A stretch of 64,000 bases of DNA. It comes from Polyangiaceae bacterium. GTDB lineage: Bacteria; Myxococcota_A; Polyangia; Polyangiales; Polyangiaceae. This document shows positions 27,383-36,147 of this stretch, one piece after another; position 1 is the stretch's first letter, and each line of letters begins with the position of its first letter. Where the stretch lies: positions 17,877 through 81,876 of the forward strand of contig JADLFU010000009.1 of the NCBI GenBank assembly GCA_020849655.1. Reading direction: 5' to 3'. The notes under the pieces are model-generated. The model saw only the letters and a list, made by a program, of their open reading frames with translations. It did not search any database and had not been told where the DNA came from. The position numbers and the translations under genes are program-made.

Positions 27383-29800
27383 ATGAAGGCTTCTCTCAGG
27401 TGGCTCCGCGAGCTGCTCCCCGCGCTCACGCTCTCTGCCGACGAGGTGCGCGCCCAGCTCACGGCGCTCGGGCTCGAGGTCGAGGGGGTCCTCGAGTTCG
27501 GCGAGGGGCTCGAGGCCGTGCGGGTCGCGGAGGTCGTGGCGATCGAGCCGCACCCGTCGCGCGCGCAGCTCTCGCTCGTCACCGTCAGCCTGGGCGCGAC
27601 CACCCAGCGCGTGGTGTGCGGCGCGACGAACGTCCCGGCGCCGGGCGGCCTCGTCGTGCTCGCGCCGCTGGGCACGCGGCTGCCAGGCGGCGTGATCGAG
27701 CCGCGCGCGATCGGCGGCGTCACGAGCGAGGGGATGCTGTGCTCGGAGCGGGAGCTCGGCGTGGGGGACGGCGACGACGGCATCCTCGTGCTGCCAACTG
27801 GCAGCGCGCGCGCGGGGCAGCCGCTGCTGGAGGCGGCGCCGTCGGCGCGCGACGTGGTGTTCGAGATCGGCGTGACGCCGAACCGCCCCGACGCGCTCGG
27901 GCACGTCGGGTTGGCGCGCGATCTCGCCGCGTCGCTCGGCCTGCCGTTCTCGCCCCCGGAGGCGGCCGGGTCCGCGGCCGCCGAGTCCTCCGCCGTGCGC
28001 GTCACGATCGACGACGCCGAGCGCTGCCCCCACTACGGCGCCGCGCTCCTCCGCGGCGTGGTCGTCGCGCCGTCGCCGATGGCGGTCCGACACCGCCTCA
28101 CCTCGCTCGGTGTGCGGCCGATCAACAACGTCGTCGACCTGACGAACCTGATGATGCTCGAGGCGGGGCACCCGATGCACGCCTTCGACTTTTCGCGCGT
28201 CAGCGGCGGCGAGATCCGCGTGCGCCGCGCGGCGGCGGGCGAGCGGTTCGTCACGCTCGACGGCAAGGAGCACGCGCTCGATCCCGACGATCTCGTGATC
28301 GCGGACGGCGCGCGCGCGGTCGCGCTCGCCGGCGTGATGGGCGGACAGAACAGCGAGATCCACGCGGCGACGACGACCGTGCTGCTCGAGTGCGCGTACT
28401 TCGAGCCGCGGGGCGTGCGGCGCGCGGCGCGGCGGCACGGGCTGCACACCGACTCGAGCCACAGGTTCGAGCGCGGCGTGGATCCGACCGGCGTGCGCCG
28501 GGTGCTCGCGCGGGCCGAGCGCGAGCTCGTCGCGATGGCGGGCGGGGAGCTCGTCGGCGAGCGACACGCGGAGCCGGCGCCGTTCGTCCCTCGCCGCGTC
28601 ACGCTGCGGAGCGCGCGGCTCGACGCGCTGCTCGGGGTCGCGGTCCCGTTCGACGAGGCCCGCGCGCTGCTCGCGCGGCTCGGGTGCCGCGAGCTCGAGG
28701 GCGACGCGGCCCAGGCCACCTTCGAGGCGCCCGGCCACCGCCCGGATCTCGTCCGCGAGGCGGACCTCATCGAGGAGGTGGCGCGCCTGCGCGGGCTCGA
28801 CGCCATCCCCGTGCGCCTGCCGTCGATCGTGCCTCGCACGCGAGAGGGCTCGCCGACGGTCGACCGGCTGCGCGGTGTCGCGGTCGAGCTGGGGCTGTCG
28901 GAGGCGATCACGTTCGCGTTCCTCTCGCCGGACGATCTCTCCCGCGCGCGCGCCGACGCGAGCTCCGTCTCGCTCCAGAACCCGATGTCCGACGCGCAGG
29001 GCGTGCTGCGGACGAGCCTGTTGCCCGGCCTCCTGTCCGCCGCGAGCCGGGCCGCGCGCCACGGCGCCGACTCCGCGCGGCTGTTCACGATCGGCGCGAC
29101 GTTCCACGCGCCTCCGCCGGGCGCGACGCTCCCGACGGAGCGTCGAGGGCTCGCCGCGCTCCTCGTGGGCCACCAGGCGGAGCGCCTCGCGCCGCCTCGC
29201 CCGTTCGACGTGTACGACGCGAAGGGCGCCGCGTGCGAGCTCGTCGCCCGCGCGACCGGCCGCGCGCCAGAGGTGAGGCCGATCGACGCTGCGCGGCGCC
29301 CCGCGCACCACCACCCGCGCGGGTCGGCCGACCTCTCGATCGACGGGCGCGTCGTCGGCTCGTTCGCGATCCTGCACCCCGACGTCACCGCGGCCTTCGA
29401 GATCGCGCCTGGCGCCGTCGTCGTCGAGCTCTCGATCGACGCGCTCGACGCCGTCGGGATCGCGGTGCCCCGCGCGGCGGGCATCCCGCGGGTGCCCGCG
29501 GCGCTCCGCGACATCGCGCTCGTCGTGCACGACGACGTGCCGCAGTCGGCGGTGGCGAGCGCGATCGCGCGCGCGGCGGGCGAGCTGTGCGAGGACGTCG
29601 TGGTGTTCGACCTGTACCGCGACGACGCGAAGCTCGGCGCCGACCACCGCTCCCTCGCGTTCCACGTCGTCTACCGCGATCCTCGCGCGCACGAGGCCGA
29701 CGGCGCCGCCCGCACGCTCACCGACGCGGAGGTCGACCTGCGCCACGCGGCCGTCGTCGCCGCGGTGCGGGCCGAGCTCGGCGCGTCGCTGCGCGGCTGA
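27383..29800 (+). CDS. pheT: Phenylalanyl-tRNA synthetase beta subunit
   Basis: An 805-residue protein, the usual length for bacterial PheT. It has the N-terminal domain (MKASLRWLRELLPAL), the EMAP/tRNA-binding-like domain with VVCGATNVPAPG, GITSEGMLCSE-like GGVTSEGMLCSERELG, the B3/B4 editing region (INNVVDLTNLMMLEAGHPMHAFD, trimmed here to its core) and LAGVMGGQNSEI. The B5 domain and catalytic-like core follow (TDSSHRFERGVDP, LQNPMSDAQGVLRTSLLPGLL), then the C-terminal anticodon-binding FDX-ACB domain (FDLYRDDAKLGADHRSLAFHV). It works as an alpha2-beta2 enzyme with PheS. pheS is normally just upstream, but here the upstream neighbour is a divergent lipoprotein gene, so pheS lies elsewhere. 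Confidence 0.95.
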   Translation: MKASLRWLRELLPALTLSADEVRAQLTALGLEVEGVLEFGEGLEAVRVAEVVAIEPHPSRAQLSLVTVSLGATTQRVVCGATNVPAPGGLVVLAPLGTRLPGGVIEPRAIGGVTSEGMLCSERELGVGDGDDGILVLPTGSARAGQPLLEAAPSARDVVFEIGVTPNRPDALGHVGLARDLAASLGLPFSPPEAAGSAAAESSAVRVTIDDAERCPHYGAALLRGVVVAPSPMAVRHRLTSLGVRPINNVVDLTNLMMLEAGHPMHAFDFSRVSGGEIRVRRAAAGERFVTLDGKEHALDPDDLVIADGARAVALAGVMGGQNSEIHAATTTVLLECAYFEPRGVRRAARRHGLHTDSSHRFERGVDPTGVRRVLARAERELVAMAGGELVGERHAEPAPFVPRRVTLRSARLDALLGVAVPFDEARALLARLGCRELEGDAAQATFEAPGHRPDLVREADLIEEVARLRGLDAIPVRLPSIVPRTREGSPTVDRLRGVAVELGLSEAITFAFLSPDDLSRARADASSVSLQNPMSDAQGVLRTSLLPGLLSAASRAARHGADSARLFTIGATFHAPPPGATLPTERRGLAALLVGHQAERLAPPRPFDVYDAKGAACELVARATGRAPEVRPIDAARRPAHHHPRGSADLSIDGRVVGSFAILHPDVTAAFEIAPGAVVVELSIDALDAVGIAVPRAAGIPRVPAALRDIALVVHDDVPQSAVASAIARAAGELCEDVVVFDLYRDDAKLGADHRSLAFHVVYRDPRAHEADGAARTLTDAEVDLRHAAVVAAVRAELGASLRG

Positions 29801-31614
29801 GCGGCTTCCCTTGTCGTCCGGGGCGCTCTACCCTCGCGCCCCTCATGATGCAGGCGACCCAGGACCCGAACGCGTCGGCGCAGCAATTCGCGTGCGACGC
29901 GTGCGGCGGCACGCTGCTGTACGACCCCGGCTCGAAGAGCCTGAAGTGCAAGCACTGCAAGGCGGTCGCGCCGCCCGCGAGGCTCGTCCCCACGACGCCC
30001 GGGCCGCGCGAGATCCCGCTGCGCGCCGGGCTCGCGATGCAGGCGCCGACGGGCCTCGGCGTGCAGCTGCAGGCCGTGCAGTGCAACTCCTGCGGCGCGA
30101 CCGTCAACATGGGGCCCGAGGAGCGCGCCGGCGCGTGCTCGTTCTGCGCGTCGCCGATGGTCGTCACCGTCGCGGCGGGCGCCAACCTCATCTCGCCCGA
30201 GTCGCTGGTGCCTTTTCAGATCACGAAGGACCACGCGACGAGCGGGTTCAACGTGTGGCTGAAGGGCCTCTGGTTTCGACCGAGCGATCTCGCGAAGCTC
30301 GCGAAGCTCGACAAGGTCCAGGGGGTGTACGTGCCGTACTGGACGTTCGACGCCGACGTCCGCAGCGACTGGACGGCCGAGCGCGGGTGGAACTACCAGG
30401 AGACGGAGTGGTACACCGACTCGCAGGGCAACCAGCAGTCGCGCACCGTCACGAAGACCCGCTGGGAGCACGCGTCGGGCTGGCGCCAGGATCACTACGA
30501 CGACGTGCTTGTCTGCGCGTCGAAGGGCGTGCCCGCGGAGCTCGTCGACAAGCTGACGAGCTTCCAGACGACGCACCTCGTCGCGTACAGCCCCGGCTAC
30601 CTCGCCGGCTGGAAGGCCGAGGCGTACGTCGTGCAGCTTCCGGACGCGTGGAGCCAGGGCCAGAAGAAGATCTTCACCGAGCAGGAGAAGAAGTGCGGGA
30701 GCGACGTCGGCGGCGACACGCACCGCGCGCTCGTCGTGCAGAACCACACGGGCAACGAGACGTTCAAGCACGTGCTCTTGCCCATCTACGTCGCGGCCTA
30801 CCGCTACGGTGACAAGCCTTACCAGGTGCTGATCAACGGGCAGACCGGCGAGGTCGTCGGCAAGGCGCCGTGGTCGGTCCTCAAGATCGCGCTCGCGGTG
30901 CTGGCGGCGCTCGCGTTCTGCGCCGCGATGGCCGCGCTGGTGATGTACTTCCAGCACGAGCCCGCGCCCAAGTCCGCCCCGACGAAGGCCGCCCCCGCCG
31001 CGACGACTCCCAAGCGAAAGTAAGCAGCCGGGCCGCGGAGAGAGCCGCGCGAGCGCCTCGGGGCCGTCGAGATCACGGCACAGCCCCGGGCGCTCGAGCA
31101 CCGTCACCCGCAGGCCGCGCGCGCGCGCCCAGGCGAGGTAGCGCGGGTACGAGGCGCCGGTCCCGAACTCGACGGGCAGCGACAGCCCGGCGCGCCCCGC
31201 GAGGGCGCTCGTCCCGCTCCGCTCCGGATCGGGCGCGAGGACGAGCTCCGCCGCGTCGAGCGCCCCGACGAGCGCGCGCACGTCGTCGCCGCCGAGCTCC
31301 GGGAGATCGGCCATCATCACGAGCACCGGCAGCGTCGGCTCGGCGCGCGCCAGGCCCACCTCGACCGCGCGGCTCAGCGACCCTCCCACGTCGCGCGCCA
31401 CCTCGGCTCCGAGCGCGCGCGCGAGCCCCGCGGTGTCGTCGCCGTCGGTGACCACCACGCGCGAGAGCCCCGGCGCCGCCTCGGCCAGCGTCGCGAGCAC
31501 GTGCGTGAGGAGCCTGGCGGCGAGCGTCGCGCGCGCGTGGTCGGGGAGCGCGTCGCCGAGCCGCGACTTCGCGGCCGACAGCCGCTTGGCGGGGACGATG
31601 ACCGTGCCCTTCAC
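29671..31614 (-). CDS. cofC: 2-phospholactate guanylyltransferase CofC (recognisable part 31024-31614; no stop at its natural end)
   Basis: From GTG 31614 about 200 residues match CofC, the nucleotidyltransferase that activates 2-phospholactate (or phosphoenolpyruvate or 3-phosphoglycerate in some bacteria) with GTP for coenzyme F420 side-chain assembly. Motifs are the N-terminal VIVPAKRLSAAKSRL, VVTDGDD, MADLPELGGDDV and VEFGTGASYPRYLAWA. Domain similarity ends at GPEALARLSPRP near 31024, a normal CofC length. No stop follows: the frame reads TTA at 31023-31021, antisense to the TAA of the zinc-ribbon gene, and stays open to 29671. That 450-residue tail is a shadow of the opposite genes. The start overlaps the cofD stop (GTGA, 31611-31614), so cofE-cofD-cofC form one operon. 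Confidence 0.85.
   Translation of the reverse strand: MKGTVIVPAKRLSAAKSRLGDALPDHARATLAARLLTHVLATLAEAAPGLSRVVVTDGDDTAGLARALGAEVARDVGGSLSRAVEVGLARAEPTLPVLVMMADLPELGGDDVRALVGALDAAELVLAPDPERSGTSALAGRAGLSLPVEFGTGASYPRYLAWARARGLRVTVLERPGLCRDLDGPEALARLSPRPGCLLSLGSRRGGGGLRRGGLGRGLVLEVHHQRGHRGAERERRQHRERDLEDRPRRLADDLAGLPVDQHLVRLVTVAVGRDVDGQEHVLERLVARVVLHDERAVRVAADVAPALLLLLGEDLLLALAPRVRKLHDVRLGLPAGEVAGAVRDEVRRLEARQLVDELRGHALRRADKHVVVVILAPARRVLPAGLRDGARLLVALRVGVPLRLLVVPPALGRPVAADVGVERPVRHVHPLDLVELRELREIARSKPEALQPHVEPARRVVLRDLKRHQRLGRDEVGARRDGDDHRRRAERARAGALLGPHVDGRAAGVALHGLQLHAEARRRLHREPGAQRDLARPGRRGDEPRGRRDRLAVLALQALRAGVVQQRAAARVARELLRRRVRVLGRLHHEGREGRAPRTTREAAQPRSDAPSSARTAATTAAWRRSTSASVSVRAAPSASCARGSR
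29845..31023 (+). CDS. Zinc-ribbon membrane protein
   Basis: A 392-residue protein from ATG 29845 (ATG 29848 is equally possible). Two zinc ribbons are visible. One is CDACGG with CKHC (about residues 17-37), the other CNSCGA with CSFC (about 80-103). A beta-rich central domain follows, with many aromatic residues (VPYWTFDADVRSDWTAERG). Near the C-terminus is one membrane helix (LKIALAVLAALAFCAAMAALV) and a Pro/Ala/Lys tail. Similar proteins are listed as TFIIB-type zinc-ribbon proteins, sometimes wrongly as primosomal helicases; there is no helicase motif here. The orientation suggests a cytoplasmic ribbon domain tethered to the inner membrane. Function is unknown. Confidence 0.82.
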   Translation: MMQATQDPNASAQQFACDACGGTLLYDPGSKSLKCKHCKAVAPPARLVPTTPGPREIPLRAGLAMQAPTGLGVQLQAVQCNSCGATVNMGPEERAGACSFCASPMVVTVAAGANLISPESLVPFQITKDHATSGFNVWLKGLWFRPSDLAKLAKLDKVQGVYVPYWTFDADVRSDWTAERGWNYQETEWYTDSQGNQQSRTVTKTRWEHASGWRQDHYDDVLVCASKGVPAELVDKLTSFQTTHLVAYSPGYLAGWKAEAYVVQLPDAWSQGQKKIFTEQEKKCGSDVGGDTHRALVVQNHTGNETFKHVLLPIYVAAYRYGDKPYQVLINGQTGEVVGKAPWSVLKIALAVLAALAFCAAMAALVMYFQHEPAPKSAPTKAAPAATTPKRK

Positions 31615-32516
31615 CGCCGCACCCGCGCGCCGAGGTCGAGCACCTCACGCGCGAGGCGCAGGCGGTCCTCGGGCGCGCGCATCACAGCGTCGGTCGCGAG
31701 CGAGGGCACCCCGCGGATCTCGTCGCCCCGCTCGACCACGAAGGCCGACACGAGGCCGTCGTACCGATCGAGGATCGCCTGCGCCGACGGGGCGACGCCC
31801 GACAGGCGCGGGATCATCTCCGCCAGCGGGCCCTTCACGGCGGCGCCGCCGACGATGGGGCTCACCGCGACGACCGGGCGCCGCGAGAGCGCGTCGCGCA
31901 CCCCGGGCAGCGCGAGGATCGGCTCGATCGAGACGTAGGGGTTCGACGGGCCGATGACGACGAGGTCCGCCGCGTCGATCGCCTGCCGCGCGGCGGGCAG
32001 CGCGGCGACGCCGCTCGGCAGCACGACGCCGCGCACCTCGGGGGCGCGGCGGAGCACGAGCCACTCCTGGAACGGCAGGAGCCCGTGCTCGGTCGTGTCG
32101 ACCAGCGTCGGCGCGGGCTCGTTGGACATCGGCAGGACGCGCGCCGTCACGCCGAGCGCGGCGGAGAGGCGGGCGGTGACGGCGTCGAGCGGCTCGCCCC
32201 GCGCGAGCGCGGCCGTGCGCGTGAGGTGCGTCGCGAGATCGCGATCGCCGAGCGAGAACCACGCGGGCTCGCCGAACGCGCGCATCGCCTCGTGAGCGGT
32301 GAAGGTGTCGCCCCGGAGCCCCCACCCGCGCGCCGCGTCGCCGACGCCCGCGAGCGTGTACATGACCGTGTCGAGGTCGGGGCAGATCGCGAGGCCCCAG
32401 TGCCGGCAGTCGTCGCCGGTGTTGACGATCACGGTGAGCTTGCCGTCGAGCGCGCGGCAGAGCCCCTCGACGAGCCGCGCGCCGCCGACGCCCCCGGAGA
32501 GCGCGACGACGTTCAC
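31611..32516 (-). CDS. cofD: 2-phospho-L-lactate transferase CofD
   Basis: A 301-residue protein from GTG 32516, chosen because it overlaps the cofE stop by four bases and begins the family sequence [13 protein letters not shown]. CofD transfers the phospholactyl-type moiety from the GDP-activated form to the deazaflavin Fo, giving F420-0 (or its dehydro form). Other motifs are [47 protein letters not shown] and VSPIVGG, all typical. It lies between cofE and cofC. Confidence 0.94.
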   Translation of the reverse strand: MNVVALSGGVGGARLVEGLCRALDGKLTVIVNTGDDCRHWGLAICPDLDTVMYTLAGVGDAARGWGLRGDTFTAHEAMRAFGEPAWFSLGDRDLATHLTRTAALARGEPLDAVTARLSAALGVTARVLPMSNEPAPTLVDTTEHGLLPFQEWLVLRRAPEVRGVVLPSGVAALPAARQAIDAADLVVIGPSNPYVSIEPILALPGVRDALSRRPVVAVSPIVGGAAVKGPLAEMIPRLSGVAPSAQAILDRYDGLVSAFVVERGDEIRGVPSLATDAVMRAPEDRLRLAREVLDLGARVRR

Positions 32517-33289
32517 GCGTAGAGATCTCCGTCGGCCGGGCGGCAGAGCGCTCGCGCCGACGCGCCGTCGACCGGAGAGAAATCGACCCCGCGCACCACG
32601 ACGACCGGCTGCCGCTCCGCCGCCTGGCCGGCGACCAGATCGGAGAGCGCGGCGAGCTGATCGGCGCGCGCGGCGATCGTGTGCTCGAGCACGCGCCCGA
32701 AGAGGTCCCGCTCGCCGCGCTGATCCACGAGCGGGGAGAGGCCCGCGACGCCGATGGCGACGCCCACCGTCCCCACGCGAAAGGGCCGACCGAACGAGTC
32801 CGTGATGATCACCGCGAGCGCGCCGTCGGCGCGGAGCGCGCGGCGCAGGCGCTCGGCCGACGCGTCGGGATCCCGCGGCAGCGCGAGCGCCCAGGGGCCC
32901 GATCCGGCCGGCGCGGTCGGGGGGGCGGCGTTGCTGAGATCGACGCCCGCGTTCGCCGTCACGAACCCCAGCCGATGCCGCACCACGAGCGCGCCCGCGC
33001 GCTTGCGCGACACGCTGACGGACTCCGACAGCACGAGCTCGACGAGGCGCGCGTCTGCTCGGACCTCGCGCGCGAGCTCCTCGGCGGCGACCGACGGCGT
33101 GACGAGGGACAGATCGACGAACCTGCCCTCGGCCCGCGACACGATCTTCGACGTCACCATCACGACGTCGCCGGCGCACAGCTCGAGCGACGACGCGGCG
33201 AGGCGGTCGAGCACGAGCGCAGCGAGATCGTCGCCGGCGCCCACGAGGGGCAGCCCGGGCACCGCGAAGGCGAGGAGGCGGGAGATCAT
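32513..33289 (-). CDS. cofE: F420-0:gamma-glutamyl ligase CofE
   Basis: A 258-residue protein from ATG 33289. CofE adds gamma-linked glutamates to F420-0 with GTP. Typical motifs include [60 protein letters not shown] and [21 protein letters not shown]. This is the stand-alone ligase, without the C-terminal nitroreductase domain of actinobacterial FbiB. It is first in the operon cofE-cofD-cofC and divergent from the reductase gene, with 55 bases between the starts. Confidence 0.94.
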   Translation of the reverse strand: MISRLLAFAVPGLPLVGAGDDLAALVLDRLAASSLELCAGDVVMVTSKIVSRAEGRFVDLSLVTPSVAAEELAREVRADARLVELVLSESVSVSRKRAGALVVRHRLGFVTANAGVDLSNAAPPTAPAGSGPWALALPRDPDASAERLRRALRADGALAVIITDSFGRPFRVGTVGVAIGVAGLSPLVDQRGERDLFGRVLEHTIAARADQLAALSDLVAGQAAERQPVVVVRGVDFSPVDGASARALCRPADGDLYA

Positions 33290-33344
33290 CCGAGCGACCC
33301 GAAGCCGCTTCCCTTATCGCGACCGTGCACTACCGTCACCGCGC

Positions 33345-33998
33345 ATGAACATCGCCATCGTCGGGGGCACCGGCCGTGAGGGCAAAGGCATCGCGATCCG
33401 CTGGGCGCGCGCGGGGCACGACGTGGTCATCGGCTCGCGAGACGGCGAGCGCGCGTCGGCCGCGGCGCTCGTGCTCGGCGAGACCGCGGGCCGCGCGATC
33501 GCCGGCGCGGCGAACGAGGCGGCGGTCGCTCGCGCGGAGGTGGTGCTGCTCGCCGTCCCGTACGCCGCGCACGCGGAGACGCTCCGCGGGCTCGCGGGGG
33601 CGCTCTCGGGCAGGGTGCTGATCGACATCACCGTGCCGCTCGTGCCGCCGAAGGTGAGGGTGGTGCAGCTGCCGGCCGGGCGGTCGGCCGCAGAGGAGGC
33701 GCAGGCGATCGTCGGCCCCTCGGTGAGGGTCGTCGCCGGCCTGCACCACGTGGGCGCGGCCGAGCTCGCCGATCCGGCGCACCAGTTCGACTCGGACGTG
33801 CTCGTCTGCGGCGACGACGCGGACGCGAAGGCGCTCGCCATCCGCCTCATCGCCGATCTCGGCCTGCGCGCGCTCGACGCCGGCCCCCTGGCGAACGCGG
33901 TCGCGCTCGAGTCCCTGACGCCGGTGCTGCTCCACCTGAACAAGACCTACACGGCCGCGGGCGCGGGGCTGCGGATCACCGGCCTGCCGACCGGGTGA
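33345..33998 (+). CDS. npdG: NADPH-dependent F420 reductase
   Basis: A 217-residue protein from ATG 33345. It has the dinucleotide-binding start of the F420:NADP oxidoreductase family ([22 protein letters not shown], trimmed; then VVIGSRD), [20 protein letters not shown] and a C-terminal block with [20 protein letters not shown]. The enzyme moves hydride between NADPH and F420, supplying reduced F420 for other enzymes. Its divergent placement opposite cofE-cofD-cofC ties the group together as an F420 locus. Fo synthase genes (cofG/cofH or fbiC) are not in the window. Confidence 0.9.
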   Translation: MNIAIVGGTGREGKGIAIRWARAGHDVVIGSRDGERASAAALVLGETAGRAIAGAANEAAVARAEVVLLAVPYAAHAETLRGLAGALSGRVLIDITVPLVPPKVRVVQLPAGRSAAEEAQAIVGPSVRVVAGLHHVGAAELADPAHQFDSDVLVCGDDADAKALAIRLIADLGLRALDAGPLANAVALESLTPVLLHLNKTYTAAGAGLRITGLPTG

Positions 33999-34070
33999 GC
34001 CGAGGCACGAAAATGTTTCCGCAGTGTTTCGGGTTGCCTCTGAGACGCGGAGCACCCAAAGTAGAGGCCG

Positions 34071-34517
34071 ATGATCGCGACGCGGCTCCTCGCCCTCCTC
34101 GGCGCCCTCGGTCTGTCGTCCGTCGGCTGCGCCTCCCAGCTCGACGGCACGCAAGGTTTCTCACGCGACGACGCCCAGCGGCGGGCGATCGCGGAAGAGT
34201 GCGCGCGCACCACCGCCCGCTCCAAGACGGCGGCGAACGACGCGCGACGCTGCGTCGACGAGCGCCTCTCGCAGCGCGCGCGCCCACCGGAGGTCGACAC
34301 GCCCGAGCGAGCGCGAGCGCGCCGCGAGGCCGGCTGCCAGCTGGAGGCGAAGCCCCACCTCGTGCACGCGTGCCTGCAGAGCGCTGTGGCGGCGGACGAG
34401 CCCTCGCCGCGCGTCCCGCCCGAGGTGCGCTTCCGGCGCGATCTCGACAACTGTCGGACGATGGGCAAGCTCACGTTCGTTCAGGCGTGCGAGGCGCGCG
34501 TCCGCGCGGGGGGGTGA
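34071..34517 (+). CDS. Unknown small lipoprotein
   Basis: A 148-residue protein from ATG 34071. The signal peptide LLALLGALGLSSVGC ends in a lipobox-like VGC followed by Ala-Ser, so outer-membrane sorting is expected. The mature part is helical and Arg-rich with five Cys spread evenly (EECARTT, RRCVDER, EAGCQLE, VHACLQS, DNCRTMG, QACEARV), probably paired after export. No family was recognised. It follows the F420 reductase by 72 bases. Confidence 0.68.
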   Translation: MIATRLLALLGALGLSSVGCASQLDGTQGFSRDDAQRRAIAEECARTTARSKTAANDARRCVDERLSQRARPPEVDTPERARARREAGCQLEAKPHLVHACLQSAVAADEPSPRVPPEVRFRRDLDNCRTMGKLTFVQACEARVRAGG

Positions 34518-34531
34518 CCCCGGCTGCGCGC

Positions 34532-34567
34532 CGGCGCATCGTGAGCGCCGACTGCGGCGCATCGTGA
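34532..34567. repeat. Short direct repeat after the lipoprotein gene
   Basis: The 13-bp sequence CGGCGCATCGTGA occurs at 34532-34544 and again at 34555-34567, a spacing of 23 bases, in the gap between the lipoprotein gene and the decayed region. It may be a recombination footprint or a binding site; nothing more can be said. Confidence 0.4.
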
Positions 34568-34676
34568 CCACCGAGTCCGGTCGGGTGACGCCTCGGAGCG
34601 ACGAGGGGCGCTCGCGACGGCAGCCAGGGCTGGGCGAGGCGAGGGGAACAAGAACGGCTAGCCTCTGTTCAGGCGC

Positions 34677-34862
34677 ATGATGAGCCACCCGAAGCTCGCC
34701 GCACCTCCGATCGTCGAGGTCGTCTGCGGCGTCTTCTTCGCCCCGATCCCGGAGCTCGACCCGGTGATCCTCGGGAAGTTCTGGCACGATCTGCGCGGCG
34801 ACTACCCGCTCCACGCGATCCAGCCACCGGTCATGGACGGCTTCATGCTCGGCGCGGTCGGG
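34677..34862 (+). pseudogene. 5' fragment of a TIGR04255-like gene
   Basis: From ATG 34677 about 60 residues (LAAPPIVEVVCGVFFAPIPE and onward to QPPVMDG) look like the start of TIGR04255-family proteins, a sporadic family of about 250 residues with no known role. After about 34860 the frame loses protein character and stops at 35000, where the DNA codes in another frame for a different gene. The gene is therefore cut after its first quarter. The assignment to TIGR04255 rests on the PPIVEVV-type start only. Confidence 0.5.
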
Positions 34863-34864
34863 GC

Positions 34865-35526
34865 ATGGAATCCGGCGCGACCTCACGGTCCCGTCGCACC
34901 GGGGGCCCGAAGATCGCCGCTCCGGCGTCCGAGGAGCAGTGCGAGCGCTTGCTCGACACCGTCGAGAGCGCGGACCCGAGGGACCTCTTGGCGCAGCTAG
35001 CGCCACTCCTCGGAGCCTCCGCACGTTGCTGGTCTCCGCCGCGCCGGGACCGCCTTCGGCGAGCGATCGCGGCGGGGGGCATAGGCGCGGTCGAGCCGGT
35101 GCTGGCCGCCGTGGCCTCTACCCCGCGCCCTGAGGTCGTTGATGAGGCTGTCGCTGCGCTCACGCTCGCGGCTCGTCTGGACGGGCGCGTCCTGGCGACA
35201 CTGGCCCAGCGGCTGGTTGAAGCTCCCGGGGCGCGACGCTCCGGATCGCTCAACCCATCACCAGCGCACCTCCAGTCAGGGCCGCTCTCGTGCGTGTCTT
35301 GGCGACGGGGCGCGACATCCAGTCGCTCGATGACCCCAGAGCGGCGCTCTCGTACGCGCTCGCCGACGTCTCACCGGAGGTCCGCGACGCCGCGGTGCAG
35401 GCGCTCGCCTCGTCGCCGGATCGCGCCGTGGCCAGAAGCCTCCTGGTGGCGCGGCGAGCGGTGGAGGATGTGCCGTTCCTGAAGGACGCCATCGACGAAG
35501 CGCTCGAGGACCTCGGCGAGCCCTGA
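34865..35526 (+). pseudogene. Frameshifted HEAT-repeat protein gene
   Basis: Two frames together give one HEAT-like protein. From ATG 34865 the first frame reads ADPRDLLAQLAPLLG and EVVDEAVAALTLAARLDGR and keeps sense until LAQRLVEAPG near 35230. From there the frame one base earlier continues with GATLRIAQPITSAPPVRAAL and SPEVRDAAVQALASSPDRA, ending at TGA 35524-35526. Without the shift it would be about 220 residues of two-helix repeats. One base gained or lost around 35225-35235 explains the break. It may be true decay or a sequencing error, though its neighbours are also broken. Confidence 0.55.
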
Positions 35527-35530
35527 CCTC

Positions 35531-35950
35531 GTGCCGTATCTCCTGCGCCGGGTGACCTTCGCAACTGGCAGGGTGGCGGCCGCCAGCCGAGGAGGTGGCG
35601 CTCCAGCGCTCCAGGACTTCGCGCTCAGCGGCGCCGACCTCGACGGCCTCTCCGTGTTCCACGCGGCCGGCGATCCGGAACGCAACCTGATCGTGGCCGC
35701 CATCGCGTGCGTTCGGAAGAACACGGACAAGGTCGACCTGCTCGAGATCCCGGAGGCCGATGTCGAGGCGCTCGGGACGGTCACCGTCACGATGGGCACG
35801 ACGCCGGTGGCTCGTGCCAACGTGCTGCACCGCTCGCTCGCCTGGCCCCAGCTGCTCCTCGAGCCAGCTGGCAACCAACCTCCTGGATCGAGGGCAGGCC
35901 GCGCGGCGCCACAACAAGGCGGCCGTCGCCGCGGCTGTCCTGGCGCTTGA
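35531..35950 (+). pseudogene. Frameshifted gene of unknown function
   Basis: From GTG 35531, four bases after the HEAT gene, one frame reads sensibly for about 110 residues (FALSGADLDGLSVFHAAGD, RNLIVAAIACVRKNTDKVD, TVTMGTTPVARANVLHRSL). Near 35865 sense moves to the next frame (QLATNLLDRGQAARRHNKAA, AAAVLALEDVD) and fades beyond about 35960. The frame as written stops at 35950. The product was not recognised. It forms a small unit with the HEAT gene, both broken once, in a stretch next to a mobile-element end. Confidence 0.45.
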
Positions 35951-36100
35951 AGACGTCGACGCCGGACCACCGCGAGTGGCTTTGGTCGACGCGGGAGTAG
36001 TCCCCGCACCGTGTAGGACACCAGCGGACGAGGCTTTGCCCGTCGCCGGCGGTGTCGTCATGGAGTCTGGGAGAGGTTGGGAGAGCGGTAGCGTGGTGGC

Positions 36101-36147
36101 TCCGGAAAAATCTGAGCGCTCCCTTCCGGAATGTTCTGAGCGATCCC
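36101..36147. mobile_element. Probable IS21-family end remnant (two tandem terminal repeats)
   Basis: Two imperfect 24-bp direct repeats start at 36101 and 36125. Both have TCCGGAA, four variable bases, CTGAGCG and then (A/C)TCCC; about 18 of 22 positions agree. IS21-family ends carry such tandem TnpA-binding repeats of the form CCGGAA-N4-TGAGCG. No istA/istB reading frame follows: within 60 bases the sequence runs into the 3' end of the oxygenase gene. It is thus a fragment. The decayed genes from 34677 to about 36000 lie directly beside it. The stretch from 35951 to 36201 otherwise shows no gene. Confidence 0.5.

Noticed and set aside
34000..34050. Inverted repeat GAGGCA/TGCCTC after the F420 reductase as a terminator
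   Set aside because: The stem is only six bases with a loop of about 30 and no T run.
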